Positions 45,143 to 53,494 are shown, counted from the first letter of the stretch. The stretch: 64,000 nucleotides of DNA from Halobium salinum (GCF_026586625.1 NZ_JAODIW010000006.1:1091061-1155060), one strand, 5' to 3'. The notes: a model not told the origin generated them from the letters alone. Made by a program: numbers and translations.

Positions 45143-46052
45143 GGAACCGACCGACGGCGCGGTGTTTCAGGAGGGCGAAGCCGGCGAAGATGGCGACGAA
45201 ACCCGCGAGCGTCGACGCCGCGACGAGGTGGCCGAGCAGGAGCCAACTCATCGCCGTCGCGACGACGGGTTCGAGGTAGCCGACGAGGTTGATCTCCGTC
45301 GCGCCGACCCGCGAGAGCAGCTCGAAGTAGATGAGGAAGGCGACGACGCCCGAGACGAGGGTGAGATAGACCAGCGAGAACACGGCGGTGTCGGTCCAGT
45401 GGATGGCCGACATCGACTCCCCGCGGACGAGCGAGACGACCCAGAGCACGCCGCTACCGAGCAGCATCCCCCACCCCTCCAGCGCGCGGAGCGGCATCTC
45501 GGCGTCGAACGCGCGGGTGAGCACCGCGCCGACGGCGAAGGAGGCGGCGCCGAGGAGGACGAGGCCGAGCCCGCCGACGCTCGACGACAGCATCGAGGTC
45601 GCGCCGGGGTTGGCGACGACGGCGACACCGACGAAGCCGGCGACGAGGCCGGCGACGCCGAGGCGGTCGAGATGCTCCTCGACGAACAGCGGTGCGGCGA
45701 AGGCGGCCGTCAGGACCGGCGACAACGAGACGACGACGGAGGCGACCGCGCCGGACACCTGCAGTTCGCCGAGGTACAGCAGCGCGTGGTACCCGGCGAT
45801 GACGAAGGTCCCGACGGTCGCGACGGCGAGCAGGTCGTTCTTCGTGCGCGGCAGTGGGTCGTCGACCGTCGCGACGGCGTAGGCGAGGACGATGGCCCCG
45901 GCGGCGCCGTAGCGGATGGCCGCGAACAGCACCGGCGGGAAGAACTCCAGCCCGACTTCGATGGCGACGAACGACGTCCCCCAGAACAGTGCGAGCAGTG
46001 CGAACAGCACCGGGATCCGTGAGAGGTTTGTCCAATTCAGTTGCGAGCGCAT
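45096..46052 (-). CDS. EamA/DMT-family transporter
   Basis: 318 residues with about ten membrane helices in two EamA repeats. Repeat one starts LFALLALFWGTSFVAIEVGL with LAVATVGTFVIAGYHALLYL and ends GVAVVANPGA; repeat two includes GLGLVLLGAASFAVGAVLTR and VVSGVVAFLIYFELLSRVGA. Typical substrates are metabolites or amino acids for export. An AATTTAACAA element lies about 35 bases before the ATG. It is divergent from the Lrp-type regulator at 46405, a layout in which an Lrp protein often controls a neighbouring exporter. Confidence 0.9.
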   Translation of the reverse strand: MRSQLNWTNLSRIPVLFALLALFWGTSFVAIEVGLEFFPPVLFAAIRYGAAGAIVLAYAVATVDDPLPRTKNDLLAVATVGTFVIAGYHALLYLGELQVSGAVASVVVSLSPVLTAAFAAPLFVEEHLDRLGVAGLVAGFVGVAVVANPGATSMLSSSVGGLGLVLLGAASFAVGAVLTRAFDAEMPLRALEGWGMLLGSGVLWVVSLVRGESMSAIHWTDTAVFSLVYLTLVSGVVAFLIYFELLSRVGATEINLVGYLEPVVATAMSWLLLGHLVAASTLAGFVAIFAGFALLKHRAVGRFLRSVPLPTPLSNRRY

Positions 46053-46344
46053 GGTTCTCAGTTCAGCGCTAATCGCCTCACGTTGTTAAATTCTTCTACA
46101 ACGAGTCCGGCTTTGATTGGATAGAACATTAGGTATTCGCACCAGTGTTGCACTCCTCACTCGCCGAACGCGGACCGTTCTGATAACTAACAGTACGGCG
46201 CCCCGGTCGAGTCGCCGGCGGACCCGGACGGACCGGCCGAGCCGCCGTACCGACGCAACCGGCGGGCACGTTCCCGCCCGCCCGTGGGCGGACGTCTTCG
46301 ACGGCTCCGGGGGCACGTCGAACCACGTGTCGACTTCGGCGGCG
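46053..46344. other. Intergenic region between DMT transporter and Lrp gene
   Basis: About 290 bp, AT-rich at the transporter side (TTGTTAAATTCTTC at about 46084), GC-rich in the middle. No gene is supported; the plus-strand frame that starts at 46117 is an upstream extension of the Lrp gene and lacks protein-like composition. Confidence 0.5.
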
Positions 46345-46367
46345 CGAGTCGAACCCGATTCGACTCG
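46345..46367 (+). promoter_or_regulatory. 23-bp palindromic operator candidate before the Lrp gene
   Basis: CGAGTCGAA-CCCGA-TTCGACTCG is a perfect 9-bp inverted repeat with a 5-base centre. A TATA-like AACAATTAAC follows at 46371-46380, 25-34 bases before the ATG. The palindrome therefore lies directly upstream of the TATA box, over the BRE. Lrp/AsnC proteins bind partly palindromic sites of about this size; autoregulation is an inference. Confidence 0.6.
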
Positions 46368-46404
46368 GGTAACAATTAACACGCCACACGCGGACGGTAG
46401 AACG

Positions 46405-46890
46405 ATGGACGAACGCGACGTCCGCCTCCTGAAGGCCATCTCTGACCTGGGCACCGGCAGTCCGGAGAAGCTCCACGAGCGCACCGGCATTCCGGTGTCG
46501 ACGATTCATTACCGACTCAACAATCTCCGCGAGGAGGGAATCATCACCAACGACCTGTACGACGTGGACCTCGAGAAGGCCGGCCTCGGCGTGACGGTCA
46601 TCGTCGAGGTGCTCGCCGACTACCAGGGCTCCTACGAGGACGTGGGCAACAAGATTCTCGCCATCGAGGGCGTCACGCAGGCGTTCTTCACGATGGGGGA
46701 GACGGACTTCATCGTCATCGCCCGGCTCCCGAACGCGGACGCCGTCGAACGGCTCATCTCGGACTTCGAGACCATTCCCGAGGTCGACCGCACGAACTCG
46801 ACGTTCGCGGTGTCGACGCTCCGGGACTCTCCCCGGGCGCTCGGGAGCTACTCGCTCGAGACGTTGGAGACCGAACTGACCGAGGAGTGA
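46405..46890 (+). CDS. Lrp/AsnC-family transcriptional regulator
   Basis: 161 residues. The N-terminal HTH is DERDVRLLKAISDLGTGSPE with TGIPVSTIHYRLNNLREEG. The RAM/AsnC effector domain follows (VTVIVEVLADYQGSYEDVGN and TMGETDFIVIARLPNADAVE). It probably binds an amino acid or similar small molecule and forms oligomers. The ATG at 46405 is preferred because of the TATA element and palindrome just upstream and because the upstream frame is not protein-like. The divergent EamA transporter is a plausible target. Confidence 0.93.
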   Translation: MDERDVRLLKAISDLGTGSPEKLHERTGIPVSTIHYRLNNLREEGIITNDLYDVDLEKAGLGVTVIVEVLADYQGSYEDVGNKILAIEGVTQAFFTMGETDFIVIARLPNADAVERLISDFETIPEVDRTNSTFAVSTLRDSPRALGSYSLETLETELTEE

Positions 46891-47139
46891 GACTGCGAGG
46901 GCGTCGCCGGGTCACGCCGCTCGACGGTGCCCTCGGGCCGTTTCGGCGTCACCACCGAATCGCGTCGGCAAGCGATTCGGCGAACCACACCGGGGCCGAG
47001 CCGGCACCGCAGAGCGGCCCGTCCGCGTCCGGAGCGACCCTCTGATGAATGGGTCTCGACGCGGGAGTACATAAACTACCTCACATCTCAAGCTGTCCAT
47101 TATCACGATTCGACGAGACGGTCCATCTACTCACAGCGT

Positions 47140-47796
47140 ATGCCAGTCGTTACTGACATCTCTCTCTCCGGCGACTCGTTCCCGCTCGGTCATCTCCTCG
47201 AACTCGACGACTCTTTCACCGTCGAGTTCGAGCGGCTGGTCCCCACCGGGAACGCCGTGCTCCCCTTCTTCTGGGTTCCTGCCGGGTCCGTAGACGCCGC
47301 CGTCGAGGCGTTGGACGACCGTTCGTTGGTCGCGTCGGTCGAGGTTCTGACCGAAGTCGAGAACCGGGCGCTCCTGCAGGTCGAGTGGACCGACGCGGTG
47401 AACGGCGTCGTCGACGCCCTGCTCGAGACGGACGGCGCTATCGTCAGCGGGAAGGCCGTCCGTGGGAGCTGGAAGTTCCGGCTCCGCTTTCCCGACCACT
47501 ACCAGCTCCGGCAGTTCACCGCCCTGTGTACGGAGAGCGACGTCGCATTCGACGTAGAGGGCGTCTACAACCCGCACCCACCGGGAGACGAGAGCCGCCT
47601 CACCAGCGTTCAGTGGGACACCCTGATGGCGGCCCACGAGAAGGGGTACTTCGAGGTGCCACGCCGCGCGACGCTTTCGGACCTCGCAGCCGAGTTCGAC
47701 GTGAGCGAGCAGGCGATATCCCAGCGCCTCCGCCGTGCGATGAACGTCGTGGTCGCCGGGTTGGCGTTCGGCGAGTCGGACGCTCCCGGGGCCTGA
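47140..47796 (+). CDS. HTH_10 (Bat-type) regulator
   Basis: 218 residues from the ATG at 47140. The N-terminal half (TDISLSGDSFPLGHLLELDD, FRLRFPDHYQLRQFTALCTE) and the C-terminal HTH_10 (LTSVQWDTLMAAHEKGYFEV and AAEFDVSEQAISQRLRRAM) match small Bat-type regulators. It is closest by eye to the 49055 gene, with shared VYNPH and LTxVQWxTLxAAH words. An AT-rich GTACATAAACTACC element lies about 70 bases upstream. The regulon is unknown. Confidence 0.92.
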   Translation: MPVVTDISLSGDSFPLGHLLELDDSFTVEFERLVPTGNAVLPFFWVPAGSVDAAVEALDDRSLVASVEVLTEVENRALLQVEWTDAVNGVVDALLETDGAIVSGKAVRGSWKFRLRFPDHYQLRQFTALCTESDVAFDVEGVYNPHPPGDESRLTSVQWDTLMAAHEKGYFEVPRRATLSDLAAEFDVSEQAISQRLRRAMNVVVAGLAFGESDAPGA

Positions 47797-47829
47797 GCGC
47801 CGACGGCCGAGGGGACCCGGCCGCGTGAG

Positions 47830-48468
47830 TCACTGGTCTATCATCGTCTCGTAGACGAGCGAGGCCAGCCCCCGGCGGAGACGCTGGGAGAAGGCGTTGT
47901 CGCTGATGTCGAACGTCTTCGCGAGTTCGCCGATGGTCGTCCCGCGCGGGATGTCGAAGTACCCCCGTTCGTAGGCGGCCACCAGCGCCTCGTGCTGTTC
48001 TGAGGACATCGGGTTCCCCTCGTGCGGGTAATGCGGGTTGTACACCCGGCGGACCAGCACCGGGATGTCCTTCGTACTGCACTGGTCGCGGAAGTCGCCG
48101 AGTTCGTCGTGGCTGTGGAACTGAAGGCGGAACTCCCACCCCTCACCGATGCTCTCTCCCTCGAGCATTCGCGCCCGAGTCTCGATGAGGGTCTGGACGA
48201 ACTCGTCGGCGTCGAGGGTCCACCGGACCTCGAACAGCTGTCGCTTCCCGTCGTCGGTGAGAGACTGAACGCTCTCGGTGAGCGGTGAGCGCTGAAGCGT
48301 GGCGACGATTTCGTCCTCGTCGCCGTTCGAGACCCAGAACAGCGGGATGATGGAGTCGTAGATGGGGACGATGCGTTCGAGTTCGACGTGGATATCAGGG
48401 ATTTCGTCCAGCAGACTACCCAGTTCGAACGCGTTCGCGGGAATCGTGATATCGACGATGGGAATCAT
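47830..48468 (-). CDS. HTH_10 (Bat-type) regulator
   Basis: 212 residues from the ATG at 48468; the frame upstream is rejected as not protein-like. VDITIPANAFELGSLLDEIP begins the accessory domain, VYNPHYPHEGNPMSSEQHEA starts the HTH_10 region and AKTFDISDNAFSQRLRRG is the recognition part. It converges on the 47140 gene with only 33 bases between stops and diverges from the 49055 gene across a 586-bp gap that carries a TTACATGTAA palindrome about 100 bases upstream of this start. Confidence 0.92.
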   Translation of the reverse strand: MIPIVDITIPANAFELGSLLDEIPDIHVELERIVPIYDSIIPLFWVSNGDEDEIVATLQRSPLTESVQSLTDDGKRQLFEVRWTLDADEFVQTLIETRARMLEGESIGEGWEFRLQFHSHDELGDFRDQCSTKDIPVLVRRVYNPHYPHEGNPMSSEQHEALVAAYERGYFDIPRGTTIGELAKTFDISDNAFSQRLRRGLASLVYETMIDQ

Positions 48469-49054
48469 GTCGGGCGCTCCGTCTCGAACTAGTCGTTCAC
48501 GACCTGCGGTCCGAACGCGTGGTTCTCGAGTAAACCTTCGACTCCCAGAGACAAATACACATCCGTTACATGTAAACCGAGCGTGAGCCTCCGTCGCGGA
48601 GGCCGTTGCCGTCCCCTCCTGTGAAGAGCGTTCGAACGACAAGGGAGGCTGCGTCTCCACCGCCGGCATCGGCCTCCTCGGTGGCCCGTTCGCTCTCGGG
48701 GGTGCTCCGCCTTCGAGTTCGAAGTCCGGTCGGACCGTGACCGCTCTGTCCACCGTAGAGACACGAGCGAGTCCCCGGCGTCGATCGATTCGCCCCGCGA
48801 GCGACGCCCGTCCCGCGAGCGACGCCCGTCCCGCGAGCGACGTCCGTCTCGTGCTCCCGACTCGCGACCGTCGTCCTGCAGTCGACCGCCGTCATCGGGT
48901 CGCCGCCGCGGGTCCGGTCGAGGACCGTCGGCGGCGAAGCCCCAGCGACGAATCTTATAAACAGGGCGTTGTGATGTAAACCCGGACTTCGACACTAAAG
49001 GCACCTACTTTACGTATTGATATCGTATCGTGAATCACGAAGGGGGGAGTCCTA
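48469..49054. other. Divergent intergenic region between two HTH_10 genes
   Basis: No gene is supported. A TTACATGTAA palindrome is at 48566-48575, and its right half extends to ATGTAAACC (48570-48578). The same nonamer recurs at 48974-48982 in front of the plus-strand gene. A TATA-like CTTATAAAC is at about 48953-48962. An 18-bp unit is repeated three times at 48795-48848. Confidence 0.65.
48795..48848 (+). repeat. Three tandem copies of an 18-bp unit
   Basis: The unit CCGCGAGCGACGCCCGTC occurs three times without gaps; the third copy has a single T for C change. It lies in the divergent intergenic region and encodes nothing recognisable. Array length 54 bp. Such arrays can vary between strains. 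Confidence 0.85.
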
Positions 49055-49699
49055 ATGCCAGTCATCATCGACGTCGCGCTTCCGGGGGACTCGTTCGCGC
49101 TGAGCGGACTGCTCGCGGAGCACCCGGACATCCACATCGAAATCGAACGGCTGGTACCACTCGGGGACCAGGTTCTCCCGTTCTTCTGGGTCTCGGACGG
49201 CTCGGACGAACACATCGAGGAGGCGCTGATAACGCAGTCCATCGTCGAGTCGGTCACCCGACTGACGGAAGTCGACGACCGGCATCTGTACCAAGTCACT
49301 TGGAACAGCAATGTCAACGGTCTCGTCGACGCGCTGATGGACACGGGCGGCGTCATCCTCGAGGGACAGGGTCAGTCCGGCCGGTGGGAGCTCCGGCTCC
49401 GGTTTCCCGACCACGAACGGCTCCGGAGGTTCAGCGAAATCTGCACCGACGAGGAGATATCGACGGAGGTGAAGGGCGTGTACAACCCCCACGTCCCGTC
49501 GCCGGAGGAACGCCTCACGCCCGTCCAGTGGGAGACGCTCACGGCCGCCCACCGACTCGGCTACTTCGAGGTCCCCCGCCGGGTGACGCTCACCGACCTC
49601 GCCGAGCGCTTCGACGTGAGCGAGCAGGCGGTCTCCCAGCGACTTCGACGGGCCATGAACGCCCTCGTCGGCGGGCTGACGTTCGAACGACCGACCTGA
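49055..49699 (+). CDS. HTH_10 (Bat-type) regulator
   Basis: 214 residues. IIDVALPGDSFALSGLLAEH starts the accessory domain, LRLRFPDHERLRRFSEIC is its second half, and VYNPHVPSPEERLTPVQWET leads into the HTH_10 domain with AERFDVSEQAVSQRLRRAM. It starts at the ATG 13 bases after a GGGGGGAG stretch that may serve as a ribosome-binding site. It shares the upstream ATGTAAACC word with the 47830 gene. Confidence 0.93.
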   Translation: MPVIIDVALPGDSFALSGLLAEHPDIHIEIERLVPLGDQVLPFFWVSDGSDEHIEEALITQSIVESVTRLTEVDDRHLYQVTWNSNVNGLVDALMDTGGVILEGQGQSGRWELRLRFPDHERLRRFSEICTDEEISTEVKGVYNPHVPSPEERLTPVQWETLTAAHRLGYFEVPRRVTLTDLAERFDVSEQAVSQRLRRAMNALVGGLTFERPT

Positions 49700-50010
49700 C
49701 CGTGGCGACGCCGTTCCGCTCGACTGAGGTCAACGATAATCACCCCACGTATCGGCGTCTCCTCCCACCCGACTTCCGAGAAGCAGTCGCGACGAAATGG
49801 CTCTACGTGTGCCGTCCTGCGGACCGGGTCCGGGGTATGCGTCGGCCTCGACTCCCGTCCGACAGGCTCACCTCGGTCTCCCGTACACACAGAATCCGAA
49901 GTTACGTCTCCGACCCGAACAGGCCGGGTGACGGCCGTCGTTTCCATCGCCGTGCGGCCGTCGGTGGGCGAGCGTTCCGACGCCCGCCCCGGTCGTCGGC
50001 ACCGCCTGAC
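49700..50010. other. Intergenic region, no gene seen
   Basis: About 310 bp following the last HTH_10 gene. The frames are arginine- and proline-rich shadows. The CACCCCACGTATCGGCGTC region near 49740 has no clear stem. I find nothing here to annotate. Confidence 0.5.
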
Positions 50011-50073
50011 GGACCCGCACCGGCGTGCTCGAAGCCGGAATGCCAAGCGCTCGTCGCACGCCGGTGCGGGTCC
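50011..50073. repeat. 18-bp perfect inverted repeat
   Basis: GGACCCGCACCGGCGTGC (50011-50028) and GCACGCCGGTGCGGGTCC (50056-50073) pair perfectly over 18 bp with a 27-base loop. It is the longest perfect stem I found in this window. No open reading frame of note surrounds it. It may be a structured RNA, a bidirectional terminator, or the remains of a mobile element. Confidence 0.75.
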
Positions 50074-50364
50074 CTGTCGCGTCGTTCCTCCCTCTTCGAA
50101 GCGGGGTCGCTCTCTTCGGTCCGCCGTCGAGTCGGTGACCCAGCGAGGACTCGGCCGTAGGTGGGTCGCTTGGATGCGCTTCGACGAGCGCGGACCCGAC
50201 GGCGGACACCTGTGACTACTCGCTTCGGAAGTATAGGAGTCTGCGTTGAGAACCGTGAGTGGTTTATGAGGCGCGGTCGGCCGCTCGGAGAGACCTCTTC
50301 GACTTCCATCCTCCAGGTCAGGTAGTCGACGGGTTTATTCGTCGATACGTCCGTCACCGGAACG
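50074..50364. other. Intergenic region upstream of the secreted/membrane pair
   Basis: About 290 bp. The last 100 bases contain GGTTTATGAG and GGGTTTATTC words that could be TATA elements for the 50365 gene. No coding support. Confidence 0.5.
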
Positions 50365-50856
50365 ATGTGGACCGGAGCGAGAGCGACACTGGTCGTGTTC
50401 CTGGCGGTAGCCCTCGTGAGCGGGCCGCTCGTTTCGGGTCTCGACTTCACCACGTCGTCCGACGCCGGCCCGGTCGATGCCGTCGGCGACGGTCGCGTGG
50501 CGGCCGGGTCCGTGACTCTCTCCGGCGAGACGGCGTCCCTCGACCAGGGGCGGTACGGGTCGGGTGCGTACTACCTCGACGCCCCTTCCGCGACGGTCGC
50601 CGTCGAGTCGGTGTCCGGGTCGCCGATGCTCGGCTACCGACTCCGGATTTCCGACCTGGGGTACGCCGGGAGCACCGTCGCGTTCCTCTCGCCGGAGGAC
50701 ACGGGGACGACGACGCTGGAACTCGACCGGAAACCCTTCGCGCCCGAGCGTGTCGAGGGGAGTGCCTTCCGGGGTGAGGTGACGGTGTTCGTCCGCGCCG
50801 ACGGCACGGAGCGGGTGCTGTACGAGAGAGTGGTCGAGGTGGAGGTAGAGGCGTGA
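50365..50856 (+). CDS. Small secreted protein coupled to a polytopic membrane protein
   Basis: 163 residues. RATLVVFLAVALVSGPLVSG is a signal peptide or a single anchor. The rest is beta-rich and has no cysteine: GSGAYYLDAPSATVAVESVS, GYRLRISDLGYAGSTVAFLS and GEVTVFVRADGTERVLYERV. No family is recognised. The TGA overlaps the GTG of the next gene (GTGA), so both are translated together. The N-terminal context suggests an extracellular or membrane-proximal beta domain. Confidence 0.75.
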   Translation: MWTGARATLVVFLAVALVSGPLVSGLDFTTSSDAGPVDAVGDGRVAAGSVTLSGETASLDQGRYGSGAYYLDAPSATVAVESVSGSPMLGYRLRISDLGYAGSTVAFLSPEDTGTTTLELDRKPFAPERVEGSAFRGEVTVFVRADGTERVLYERVVEVEVEA

Positions 50857-52667
50857 CGGAGGTGGAACAGGAGTCGGACGGCCGACTGGCCGGTCTCCGG
50901 CGTTCGCTGTTCGGTGACGGCCTCGGCGAGGCGCTGTTCGCCGGACTCCTGTTCGTCTTCGGGGTGTACTGGGCCGTCGGGGTGTTCATCACCGACACGT
51001 ACACCGTCGCGAACACGCTCGTCGGCGTCGCCGACGGCCACCTGTACGTCGACCGAATCGAGTACGGGCCGGAGTCGGCTGTGACGCCGGGGATGAACGT
51101 CGTCGACGGGCGGCTGTACGGTCGGAACTACGGGACCGTCTTCGCCGCCCTCCCCGTGCTCTACGTGCTTCGGGCCGTCGGGGCCGTGGCCGACCTCCGG
51201 CTCGTCCTCGTAGGACTCTGGGCCGCTACCGCGCTCTGGACGGGGGTCGCCGCCGGACGGGCGCTCGGTCGTCGTCGACTCGGGGACCGGGTCGGCGCCG
51301 CAGTGGCGCTCCTCGCGTTCGGTGTCAACCTCCCGTTCGCCGCCGACTTCGACCCGTCGACCCTCGCGCTCGTCAGCCTCCAGATGGCGACGATGGTCGC
51401 GGCCGCCCTCGTCGGCGTCCTGCTCTATCGACTCCTGACCCGAACGTACGACCGACGGACCGGGTTCGCCGCCGGCGTCGCCGGCGCCCTCTGCACCCCG
51501 GTCGGGTTCTGGGCCTCGATTCCGAAGCGTCACGCCTTCGTCGCCGCGCTCGTCCTCGCGACGCTGTACTGTTTTCACCGGAGTCGGGAGGGGATGGACG
51601 AAGGCGGCGCTCCCGACGCTCGGTTCCGGGCCGGTGCCTACGCCGTCGTCGCGCTGACCACGACCGTCCACGCCGCGATTGCGCTGTTGCTCTGCTGTTC
51701 GCTGCTGGTCGCGGACGTCGGGACACACCGCGAGGTCGACCGCCGGACGGTCGTCACCGTCGGCGGGGCGTTCCTGCTCGCCCTCGGCCCCTTCCTCGTC
51801 CTGAACACGGCCATCAGCGGGAACCCGATTCGACCCCCGCGGATGCTTCCGCGGTTCGACGGCGAGCTAGCGACCGGTGGTGGAGCCGTGGTTGGTGACT
51901 CGGGCTCACACGTGTCGCTCGCGACCCTCCTCCTCGGTCAGCTCGAATCCATCGTCCGCCGGCTGGTCGGCTACCTCGTTCGGAGTCTGGGTGTGTTCGT
52001 CGACCCCGGACGGCTGTACGAGATTTTCGTCCGCGGCGGGTACAACGCCGAGCTCGCGGCCGAGGACGGCGGCGAGGCGGTGCGCCTCTCCGTACTCGAG
52101 TCGATGCCGTTGCTCGCCGGGCTGGCGGCCGTCCCGTCCCTGCTCGGTGAGTGGCGACGGGGCCGCACGCTGAGGTTCACCCCGACCGACCTGCTCGCAG
52201 GCACCTACACACTCCTTCTCTGTCTGCTCTACCTGCAGGCTCTGCCGCTTCACGCGATGGTGACGGTGCGGTATCTGGCTTCTGTCATGCCGCTCGCCGT
52301 GTACGCCCTCGCTCGGCTGTCGGTCGTCCGTCGCTGCCTCGACCACGGCTGGACGCTCGGGTTGAGCTACCTCGGGACGGTGTTGGTCGGCGGACAGCTG
52401 TTCGTCCTTACGTCGGTGGCGTCGGGAATGTCCGTCGGCGAATCGGTGCAGTTGCACGCGCTCGTGAACCTCGTCGGTGCGGGGGTGCTTGCGATGTGGG
52501 TGCTCTCCGCTCGAATGCGGGGCGACGACTGGACCCGCGTCGGGGCCGTCGGCCTCGGTGTCTGTGGCGGGCTGACGACCGCGTTCGTGCTGGTGAGTCG
52601 CGTGCTGTACTTCCCGTTCGGCGAGCTCGCGATTCCTGTCGTGCAGGCGTTTAGTAGTCTGCTCTGA
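50853..52667 (+). CDS. Large polytopic membrane protein (possible glycosyltransferase-like)
   Basis: 604 residues from a GTG that overlaps the previous stop. About twelve membrane segments are seen, such as EALFAGLLFVFGVYWAVGVF, PFVLNTAISGNPIRPPRMLP before a long loop, and LLSYLGTVLVGGQLFVLTS-like helices near the end. The overall pattern (N-terminal helix, extracytoplasmic loop, NP-rich loop after helix eight or so) resembles ArnT/PMT-type dolichol-phosphate sugar transferases, but no catalytic DD motif is clear, so this is only a guess. The tight coupling with the secreted protein points to a shared function at the surface. Confidence 0.75.
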   Translation: MTEVEQESDGRLAGLRRSLFGDGLGEALFAGLLFVFGVYWAVGVFITDTYTVANTLVGVADGHLYVDRIEYGPESAVTPGMNVVDGRLYGRNYGTVFAALPVLYVLRAVGAVADLRLVLVGLWAATALWTGVAAGRALGRRRLGDRVGAAVALLAFGVNLPFAADFDPSTLALVSLQMATMVAAALVGVLLYRLLTRTYDRRTGFAAGVAGALCTPVGFWASIPKRHAFVAALVLATLYCFHRSREGMDEGGAPDARFRAGAYAVVALTTTVHAAIALLLCCSLLVADVGTHREVDRRTVVTVGGAFLLALGPFLVLNTAISGNPIRPPRMLPRFDGELATGGGAVVGDSGSHVSLATLLLGQLESIVRRLVGYLVRSLGVFVDPGRLYEIFVRGGYNAELAAEDGGEAVRLSVLESMPLLAGLAAVPSLLGEWRRGRTLRFTPTDLLAGTYTLLLCLLYLQALPLHAMVTVRYLASVMPLAVYALARLSVVRRCLDHGWTLGLSYLGTVLVGGQLFVLTSVASGMSVGESVQLHALVNLVGAGVLAMWVLSARMRGDDWTRVGAVGLGVCGGLTTAFVLVSRVLYFPFGELAIPVVQAFSSLL

Positions 52668-53086
52668 GGAGTCCTTTCGGACCGGACGGACGCTCTGGTG
52701 TCTTTCTCTCTTCGCTGGACCCCATCCCTAGAGTAACGCCTCACCTGTCAGAGAGTGAGCGACGTGAACCCAGTGACCACCACGGGTGGGGCTCCGGAAG
52801 GGGCCGGCCTCTCGGCGAACGCGGGCGCCGTAAGCACCACAGGGAGCGAACGAAGTGAGCGACCGAGGAGCGTGCTCGAGAAGCGCCGACGGCGCTTCTT
52901 GGTATCCAGCGAGAGCTTCGCTCTCGCGCGACAGCGAGCCCCCGGAGCCGAGAGGCCGAGGGCTTCCGTACGCAGTCACGTCGTCGGTTCTGGTTGGCCA
53001 CGCAGTTCGGACGTGGCGGTCCTCAAAATAGGGTAGCGCTGTTGCTAATCGGCGTTGCGTCGAAAGAAAATCGCTGGGTCGAGAGC
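52668..53086. other. Intergenic REP-like block with two triloop hairpins
   Basis: No gene. A perfect 9-bp hairpin AGAAGCGCC-GAC-GGCGCTTCT is at 52879-52899, followed by an 8-bp hairpin GCGAGAGC-TTC-GCTCTCGC at 52909-52927. The word GAGCGAACGAAGTGAGCGACCGAGG lies just before. The block resembles the one at 1229-1530. It may separate the convergent transcripts of the membrane protein and the pilin. Confidence 0.65.
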
Positions 53087-53494
53087 TTACTCGATCTGGT
53101 ACGAGGCGATGATGGACTCCTTACCGCTGGAGCCCGTATAGACGACCTGCAGCTCGTCGCCCGAAACCCCCGTCACAGTATGCTTGTTTCCTGCACCGAT
53201 AGTAGAGCCGTCAGTGTACTGCTCTCCATCAGCGACTGCCGTACCATCAACACGAATCTCGAGGTCAGCGCCCTCGATCTTGTCGCCACCGTCGTGGCTA
53301 ATGGTCACGTCGCTTCCAGCCTGGTCAAACGAGAACGACGCCTGCGGCGCACTCGGCCCGACCTGCTCACCGAGACCGAGGACGAACGTCCCGATCACAG
53401 CGGCCAGGATGACCGTAATCGCTACCATCAGAATCACACCGATGACGGGGCTGACTGCCCTGTCGTCGCCTGCGAACAGTTTCTTGAATTCCAT
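53087..53494 (-). CDS. PilA-type archaeal pilin
   Basis: 135 residues from the ATG at 53494. The class III signal is AGDDRAVSPVIGVILMVAIT: basic n-region MEFKKLF, prepilin-peptidase site before the hydrophobic helix, then AVIGTFVLGLGEQVGPSAP. The mature part is beta-rich and acidic (ISHDGGDKIEGADLEIRVDG). Haloarchaeal PilA-type pilins form adhesion pili. No pilus assembly gene is adjacent, so this is an orphan pilin. An in-frame ATG upstream at 53581 is rejected because the signal sequence would be lost in a longer N-terminus. Confidence 0.9.
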   Translation of the reverse strand: MEFKKLFAGDDRAVSPVIGVILMVAITVILAAVIGTFVLGLGEQVGPSAPQASFSFDQAGSDVTISHDGGDKIEGADLEIRVDGTAVADGEQYTDGSTIGAGNKHTVTGVSGDELQVVYTGSSGKESIIASYQIE

